DNA from: Actinobacteria bacterium 13_2_20CM_68_14
GTDB lineage: Bacteria; Actinomycetota; Thermoleophilia; Gaiellales; Gaiellaceae
DNA length: 9,832 bases
Direction: 5' to 3'
NCBI GenBank assembly: GCA_001914705.1
Contig: MNDB01000003.1
Coordinates: 1 to 9,832, forward strand
Of this stretch, positions 5,719 to 9,832 are shown piece after piece. The translations under genes and the position numbers were made by a program. The notes under the pieces are model-generated. The model worked only from the letters and a program-made list of their open reading frames with translations. It searched no databases and was not told the origin of the DNA. Each line of letters begins with the position of its first letter. Positions within the stretch are counted from its first letter, which is position 1.

Positions 5719-6481
5719 GCCGGATTACGTCGCGGTCAACCGCGAGGGCTGGACGCGCGCCAACAAGGAGTACACGGACGCCCGCGCTCGCGAGGCGTGG
5801 GCTCAGAACGAGATCACCTGGGGCAAGTGGAGCCTTCCCGAGAGCGAGGTCCGGGCGCTGCCCGAGGTAACCGGCAAGGAGATCGTCGAGCTCGGCTGCG
5901 GCACCGGGTACTTCGGTGCCTGGCTGAAGCGCCTCGGAGCGAGCCGCGTGGTCGGTGTCGACGTTACGCCCGCCCAGCTCGAGACGGCGCAGCGGATGAA
6001 CGAGGAGTTCGGGCTCGGTCTCGAGTTCTTGCTGGAGAATGCGGAGCGGACAAGCCTGCCGGGCTCGTCGTTCGACATCGTCTTCTCGGAGTACGGCGCA
6101 TCGATCTGGTGTGATCCCAAGCTGTGGCTCGCAGAGGCCGCCCGGCTGCTCCGGCCCGGCGGGGAGCTGATCTTCTTCCGCGGCTCGACGCTGCAGATGC
6201 TCTGTGTCCCAGAGGAGGGGCCGGTGGTCGAACGGCTCGTGCGCCCGCAGAGGGGGCTGTATCGGCTGGAGTGGTTCGACAACGACCCGGCCGTCGAGTT
6301 CCACCCGAGCACGAGCGAGATGTTCGCCCTGCTTCGGGAGAATGCGTTCCAGCTGCTCGACTTCCGGGAGTTGTTCGCCCCCGAGGACGCCGTCGACCAC
6401 GAGTACTACGACACGGTTCCGGCCGACTGGGCCAAGCGTTGGCCGGACGAGGAACTCTGGCACGCCCGTAAACGCGGGTGA
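5711..6481 (+). CDS. Class I SAM-dependent methyltransferase (Methyltransf_11-like)
   Basis: The 256-residue protein carries motif I VELGCGTGYFG (59-69), an acidic end of strand beta-2 (VVGVDVTPAQLE), a motif-II-like segment (SSFDIVFSEYGASIWCD) and LLRPGGELIF, the order expected for a Rossmann-fold methyltransferase. Its N-terminus (NREGWTRANKEY) resembles small-molecule methyltransferases of the UbiE/ArsM-like superfamily. The C-terminal part with WFDNDPAVEFHPSTSEM and HEYYDTVP is probably a substrate cap. The substrate cannot be inferred. The GTG at 5711 overlaps the end of ndk by 8 bases; the open frame upstream to 5435 is the shadow of ndk and has Arg/Ser-rich nonsense composition. It is coupled by GTGA to maf. 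Confidence 0.9.
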   Translation: MTEPDYVAVNREGWTRANKEYTDARAREAWAQNEITWGKWSLPESEVRALPEVTGKEIVELGCGTGYFGAWLKRLGASRVVGVDVTPAQLETAQRMNEEFGLGLEFLLENAERTSLPGSSFDIVFSEYGASIWCDPKLWLAEAARLLRPGGELIFFRGSTLQMLCVPEEGPVVERLVRPQRGLYRLEWFDNDPAVEFHPSTSEMFALLRENAFQLLDFRELFAPEDAVDHEYYDTVPADWAKRWPDEELWHARKRG

Positions 6482-7068
6482 GCGCGCCGCCCGCCCCGCC
6501 GCTCCTGCTCGCGTCGCGGTCGCCGCAGCGGCGGGCGATCCTGGAGCAGCTGGCGATTCCATTCGAGGCGGTTGTCCCGCAGTACGACGAGGAGCTCTCG
6601 GGTGCGGATCCGGTTGCGGAGGTCGAGCGTCATGCCCAGGGCAAGGCGCGCTCGGTGGCCGGAATCGCCGGCGATCGGCCGGTGCTAGGGGTCGATACCG
6701 AGGTGGTGCTCGACGGCCGCGTCTACGGCAAGCCGGGGGACGAAGGGGAAGCCGAGGCGATGCTGGATGAGCTTTCCGGCCAGACGCACGAGGTCGTCTC
6801 CGGACTCTGCCTGCTGACGCCGGCGTGGGAGGAGCTGCGCCACGCGGTGACGCGCGTGTCGTTTCGGGCGCTGACGCCGCGCGAGCTCGGCCTCTACGTC
6901 GTCAGCGAAGAGTGGCGGGAGCGTGCCGGCGGCTATGCGATCCAGGGCCTGGGCGCGGCACTCGTCGAGCGAATCGATGGCGACTACCTGAACGTCGTCG
7001 GTCTGCCGACGGCGCTCCTGGTCGAACTACTCGCGGAGCGCTTTCCAGGTGTCTACGGTTTTGGCTAG
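6478..7068 (+). CDS. maf: Maf-family nucleoside triphosphate pyrophosphatase
   Basis: Maf/YhdE/YceF proteins hydrolyse non-canonical or modified NTPs (such as dTTP/UTP or m7GTP, depending on subfamily) to NMP and PPi. The 196-residue product has the N-terminal LASRSPQRRAIL (11-22), GVDTEVV with the probable general base D73 (usual form ADT), YGKPGDEGEAEAML (83-96), GQTHEVVSG and the C-terminal GYAIQGLGA...IDGDYLNVVGLP signature. The GTG start overlaps the upstream TGA as GTGA. Maf lies beside mreBCD in Bacillus and others; here two genes separate it from mreB. The subfamily and hence preferred nucleotide is not assigned. Confidence 0.95.
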   Translation: MSAPPAPPLLLASRSPQRRAILEQLAIPFEAVVPQYDEELSGADPVAEVERHAQGKARSVAGIAGDRPVLGVDTEVVLDGRVYGKPGDEGEAEAMLDELSGQTHEVVSGLCLLTPAWEELRHAVTRVSFRALTPRELGLYVVSEEWRERAGGYAIQGLGAALVERIDGDYLNVVGLPTALLVELLAERFPGVYGFG

Positions 7069-7810
7069 GGCCTTGACGCTCCTGGTCGCCTCCACGGCCA
7101 CGCTCGCCGCCGGCTGCGGCTCCGGCCGAGACTCGATGGTCGTCCGGGAAAGCTTCGAAGCAGTCCAGGCTCCCCATCGGATCGCCGGTACGACGAGCCG
7201 CGCCGGGCAGATCGTGCGGAACGACTGCAGGATTTCGGCCGTCTACAAGGTGCGTGAGGCGACAGGGACCGCTTTTCTGACGCAGACTCAGCTCGTGCAC
7301 CTGCGTCTGCGAGTACCCACCAAAGGAACGGCGTACGAGCTCGAGTGCCTCGGTCCCTTGCTCGCAGAGCTCCCGGCCGGGGCTTCGAAGGTCGAGGCGG
7401 CGGCGCACGACTTGTCGGGCGGGCGGCTCCGATCGCTGAGCATCCGGACTCACGCCTCCTCGATTCGGGTGGCGCCCGGTCGCCCCCTGCGGCCGGCGCC
7501 AGGCAAGCAACTCGTCGTCGTCGAGTGGCCGCGCAGGCCCGGGTCCGCCTACGACAACCATCGAGTCGAGCTGAGCTTCCGGCTCCCCAAGGCTCTACTC
7601 GTCCGCGAGCGGGTCGTGTACACGGCGTCGGTCTCGTGCGGCGCTTCGAGCTATCTGCAGCCGGTCGTACCATTGACGAACGACCTCGGCTTCGTAAACG
7701 CGTACACGGTTCCGAGTGACGGAAAGCGGTTCGACTTCATCGTGCCTCGTCTCGCAACTGGGATCAGCAGTCATGCCGAGGTGACCCGAACGCTCGCGTG
7801 CGGCCGGTGA
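7049..7810 (+). CDS. Putative secreted lipoprotein of unknown function
   Basis: The 253-residue product begins with a short basic region and hydrophobic core (MSTVLARALTLLVASTATLA) followed by a lipobox-like LAAGC, with C23 the probable acylated cysteine; the -3 residue is Ala, which is tolerated but not ideal. The mature part is rich in beta-forming segments and has four more cysteines (C60, C100, C197, C251), enough for two disulfides outside the cytoplasm. I recognise no domain; the fold looks like a beta-sandwich but that is a guess. Starts other than GTG 7049 are possible (TTG at 7061 or 7073) because the first GTG lies 20 bases inside maf; the signal peptide core is kept with either. 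It overlaps tag at its 3' end, so it seems embedded in the ndk-tag transcript. Confidence 0.75.
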   Translation: MSTVLARALTLLVASTATLAAGCGSGRDSMVVRESFEAVQAPHRIAGTTSRAGQIVRNDCRISAVYKVREATGTAFLTQTQLVHLRLRVPTKGTAYELECLGPLLAELPAGASKVEAAAHDLSGGRLRSLSIRTHASSIRVAPGRPLRPAPGKQLVVVEWPRRPGSAYDNHRVELSFRLPKALLVRERVVYTASVSCGASSYLQPVVPLTNDLGFVNAYTVPSDGKRFDFIVPRLATGISSHAEVTRTLACGR

Positions 7811-8427
7811 GCGACCTCGTCAAGGGCGAAGACGGCAAGGCCCGCTGCCGCTGGGGGTCGACCGACGAGCTGTATCGCGACTACCACGACAGGGAGTGGG
7901 GCCGACCCGTCGCCGACGAGCGCGGCCTCTACGAGAAGCTCTGCCTCGAGTGCTTACAGAGCGGGCTCTCGTGGGCGCTGATCCTGCGGAAGCGCGACGG
8001 GATCAGGGACGCCTTCGCCGACTTCTCCCCGGACGCGGTCGCAGCATTCGGACGTAAGCAGATCGAGGGCCTGCTGAAGGACACACGAGTGATCCGCAAC
8101 CGTCGCAAGCTCGAAGCGATCGTCCAAAACGCCCAGGCAACCGTCGCGATGCGCGACCAGAAGCCGCTTGCCGAGCTCGTCTGGAGCTTCCTACCGCCGC
8201 GGCGTCCGGCGCCGCGCTCCTACGCGGACATGGCTTCCCTCACGGACGAGTCAAAGCAACTTGCCAAGGAGCTGAAGCGGCAGGGTTTCGCCTTCGTCGG
8301 CCCGACGACGGTCTACTCGACCATGCAGGCCGTCGGCGTCGTCAACGACCACCTCGCTGGCTGCTTCGTCCGCAAAGAGGTCGAAGCAGCCCAACGGGAC
8401 GTGCAGCGACTTTTCCCCAGCAGGTAG
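7807..8427 (+). CDS. tag: DNA-3-methyladenine glycosylase I
   Basis: Tag removes 3-methyladenine from alkylated DNA, starting base-excision repair. The 206-residue product carries the family landmarks in order: RCRWG, DYHDREWG, LCLECLQSGLSW (with the conserved Glu of the base pocket), VIRNRRKLEAIVQNA, VWSF, and GFAFVGPTTVYSTMQAVGVVNDH. The zinc site of E. coli Tag (C4, H17, H175, C179) is matched in spacing by C14, H27, H182 and C186 counted from this start. I chose GTG 7807, whose GTGA overlap with the upstream TGA repeats the methyltransferase-maf junction; GTG 7798 would add three residues. It ends with TAG at 8425-8427, only 19 bp before mreB. Confidence 0.95.
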   Translation: MSDLVKGEDGKARCRWGSTDELYRDYHDREWGRPVADERGLYEKLCLECLQSGLSWALILRKRDGIRDAFADFSPDAVAAFGRKQIEGLLKDTRVIRNRRKLEAIVQNAQATVAMRDQKPLAELVWSFLPPRRPAPRSYADMASLTDESKQLAKELKRQGFAFVGPTTVYSTMQAVGVVNDHLAGCFVRKEVEAAQRDVQRLFPSR

Positions 8428-8428
8428 C

Positions 8429-8434
8429 TAGACT
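8429..8434 (+). promoter_or_regulatory. Candidate -10 box (TAGACT) of mreB
   Basis: TAGACT begins one base after the tag stop codon and ends 12 bases before the mreB ATG. A start of transcription around 8441 would leave a leader of about six bases (GGGGCA), too short for an ordinary ribosome site. The same hexamer precedes ndk. The -35 region (about 8405-8411, AGCGACT) is weak. Confidence 0.45.
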
Positions 8435-8446
8435 CGACGCGGGGCA

Positions 8447-9499
8447 ATGGGGATCTTTACCTCTATGACTGGGTTCGGAGGCCGCGACATGGCCGTCGAC
8501 CTCGGTACCGCAAATACGCTGGTCTACGTCAGAGGCCGCGGCATCGTGCTGAGCGAGCCGTCCGTGGTCGCGATCGACCAGCGGTCGGGCGAGGTGCACG
8601 CCGTCGGCGTCGAGGCGAAGCGGATGCTCGGCCGCACGCCGGGCACGATCTCCGCGATCCGGCCGCTGAAGGACGGCGTGATCGCCGACTTCGACGTCAC
8701 CGAGCAGATGCTCCGCCACTTCATCGAGAAGGTGCACCAACACCGGTTCGCGCACCCGCGGGTCGTCGTCTGCGTCCCGAGCGGCGTCACCGGTGTCGAG
8801 AAGCGTGCCGTCGAGGAGGCGACGCTCTCCGCCGGCGCGAGACAGGCCTATCTGATCGAGGAGCCGATGGCCGCCGCGATCGGGGCGGGGCTGCCCGTCT
8901 CCGAGCCGACCGGGAACATGATCGTCGACATCGGCGGTGGCACCACGGAGGTGGCGATCATCTCGCTCGGCGGCATCGTCGTCAGCCAAAGCATGCGCGT
9001 CGGCGGCGACGAGATGGACGAGGCGATCATCCACCACATCAAGACCGAGTACAAGCTGCTTGTCGGCCAGCAGACCGCAGAGGAGATCAAACTCGAGGTC
9101 GGCTCGGCCTTCGACCTGCGAGACGAGGTTCAGGCCGAGGTCCGAGGGCGCGACATGCTCACCGGTCTGCCGAAGACCGTGATCCTCAGCTCAGAGGAAG
9201 TCCGAAGGGCTCTGGACGGCCCCGTCACCCAGATCGTCGACGCGATCAAGTCGACGCTTGACAAGACCCCGCCCGAGCTCGCGGCCGACATCATGGACCG
9301 CGGCATTGTCCTTGCGGGCGGCGGCGCTCTCCTCCACGGACTCGACGAGCGGCTGCGCTACGAGACGCAAATGCCAGTGCATCTCGCCGAAAGCCCGCTC
9401 ACCTGCGTCGCGGTCGGCTCGGGCCGCAGCCTCGAGGAGTTCGAGGCGATCCACCGCAGCGCCTCGAAGGCCCGCCGCAACAACCACCGGCCGTACTGA
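8447..9499 (+). CDS. mreB: Rod shape-determining protein MreB (bacterial actin)
   Basis: MreB polymerises on the inner face of the membrane and orients the elongasome that builds lateral wall. The 350-residue protein has a short hydrophobic N-terminus (MGIFTSMTGFG) suited to membrane contact. Phosphate-1 loop DLGTANT (18-24), IEEPMAAAIG, phosphate-2 loop DIGGGTTEV (161-169), GGDEMDEAIIHHIK and adenosine motif LAGGGALLHG (289-298) follow in the canonical order. The basic tail ends ASKARRNNHRPY. Length is normal. ATG 8447 is preferred over the in-frame ATG 8465 because family members carry residues before the DLGTANT strand, but 8465 is not excluded. mreC follows after 59 bp. Presence of mreB implies a rod-like or MreB-dependent wall programme, or a sporulation role as in Streptomyces. 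Confidence 0.98.
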   Translation: MGIFTSMTGFGGRDMAVDLGTANTLVYVRGRGIVLSEPSVVAIDQRSGEVHAVGVEAKRMLGRTPGTISAIRPLKDGVIADFDVTEQMLRHFIEKVHQHRFAHPRVVVCVPSGVTGVEKRAVEEATLSAGARQAYLIEEPMAAAIGAGLPVSEPTGNMIVDIGGGTTEVAIISLGGIVVSQSMRVGGDEMDEAIIHHIKTEYKLLVGQQTAEEIKLEVGSAFDLRDEVQAEVRGRDMLTGLPKTVILSSEEVRRALDGPVTQIVDAIKSTLDKTPPELAADIMDRGIVLAGGGALLHGLDERLRYETQMPVHLAESPLTCVAVGSGRSLEEFEAIHRSASKARRNNHRPY

Positions 9500-9542
9500 G
9501 CCCAACAAGACACTTTCGCTAACGGCTCTCCGAAACCTTCCC

Positions 9543-9548
9543 TAAACT
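9543..9548 (+). promoter_or_regulatory. Candidate -10 box (TAAACT) of mreC
   Basis: The mreB-mreC gap (9500-9558) is clearly richer in A and T than its surroundings and contains TAAACT, ending 10 bases before the mreC GTG. This again fits a TANNNT box with a very short leader. No good -35 or Shine-Dalgarno is visible. It suggests mreC can be transcribed apart from mreB. Confidence 0.4.
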
Positions 9549-9558
9549 AAAACGCTTC

Positions 9559-9832
9559 GTGCCTCGCAACCGCTCAGCACGGCTGGCGGTCTTGGGGGCG
9601 GGTGTTCCGCGCTCGAGGCCGGTTTCATACTCGTCACGCAAAGCCAGCGCCGTCAGGCGCCGGATCGTGGCAGGTGTGCTCGTGCTGCTCTCGATCGCGC
9701 TGATCACGATCTACTTCCGCGAATCGGCCGGCGGCGGGCTGCACCAGGTTCAGAGCGCGGGTGCGACAGTGCTCCGCCCCTTCGAGGTTGCGGCCGACCG
9801 CGTCTCACGGCCGTTCCGCGACGCGTACGGGT
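9559..9832 (+). CDS. mreC: Rod shape-determining protein MreC, 3'-truncated by the window edge
   Basis: MreC is a bitopic membrane protein that links MreB to penicillin-binding proteins in the periplasm-facing space. The 91 visible residues have a basic cytoplasmic N-terminus (MPRNRSARLAVLG...RKASAVRRR), one transmembrane helix at 36-53 (IVAGVLVLLSIALITIYF), and the start of the extracytoplasmic part, including VQSAGATVLRPFEVAADRVSRPFRDAYG. That last segment is the typical run into the MreC coiled coil. The beta-domain lies beyond the window. The GTG at 9559 is the only sensible start: it gives the usual short positively charged N-terminus. Position after mreB supports the call. Confidence 0.9.
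   Translation, partial: MPRNRSARLAVLGAGVPRSRPVSYSSRKASAVRRRIVAGVLVLLSIALITIYFRESAGGGLHQVQSAGATVLRPFEVAADRVSRPFRDAYG

Noticed and set aside
5510..6562. 350-codon minus-strand open frame opposite ndk and the methyltransferase
   Set aside because: Antisense shadow of two well-supported genes, with no recognisable domain.
8342..9037. 231-codon minus-strand open frame opposite the tag end and mreB
   Set aside because: His/Asp/Arg-rich complement of mreB codons; no domain.

Overview
The window is G+C-rich bacterial chromosome, densely packed and almost entirely on the + strand. Gene order, non-ATG starts and TANNNT boxes close to start codons point to an Actinomycetota chromosome. The order clpX - valS - folC - small membrane protein - ndk - mreB - mreC is, from memory, that of the Streptomyces coelicolor region around SCO2617-SCO2610. 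Several products differ from the usual Streptomyces/Mycobacterium forms (short ValS, very short FolC, a membrane zinc-ribbon protein, a maf gene next to mreB). I therefore lean towards a deep-branching class such as Thermoleophilia, but this is inference.

Layout: (1) 2-739, the 3' two thirds of clpX. (2) 761-1012, one minus-strand gene for a small ribbon-helix-helix (RHH) regulator with a perfect 22-bp palindrome 2 bp upstream of its ATG, a probable autoregulatory operator. It is the only gene on the opposite strand and has no visible toxin partner. (3) 1167-5298, valS, folC, a 37-residue membrane peptide and a membrane-anchored double zinc-ribbon protein, with overlapping or nearly touching ends. 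(4) 5311-8427, ndk, a SAM methyltransferase, maf, an unrecognised lipoprotein and tag, with every junction overlapping, so probably one transcript. (5) 8447-9832, mreB and the 5' end of mreC, the start of the cell-shape cluster.

Functions are mostly housekeeping: protein unfolding (ClpX), Val-tRNA synthesis and editing (ValS), folate metabolism (FolC), nucleotide homeostasis and sanitation (Ndk, Maf), alkylation repair (Tag) and lateral-wall growth (MreB/MreC). I do not see a new multi-gene defence or mobile system. The best leads are the orphan RHH gene with its palindrome, the ValS editing-site substitution, the shortened FolC, the two unannotated-type membrane genes between folC and ndk, the unknown lipoprotein, and the recurring start-proximal TANNNT boxes. 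No tRNA, rRNA, CRISPR, insertion sequence or convincing intrinsic terminator was seen. No stretch longer than 300 bases lacks a gene; the longest gap, about 178 bp between the RHH and valS starts, holds the palindrome and the presumed valS promoter.
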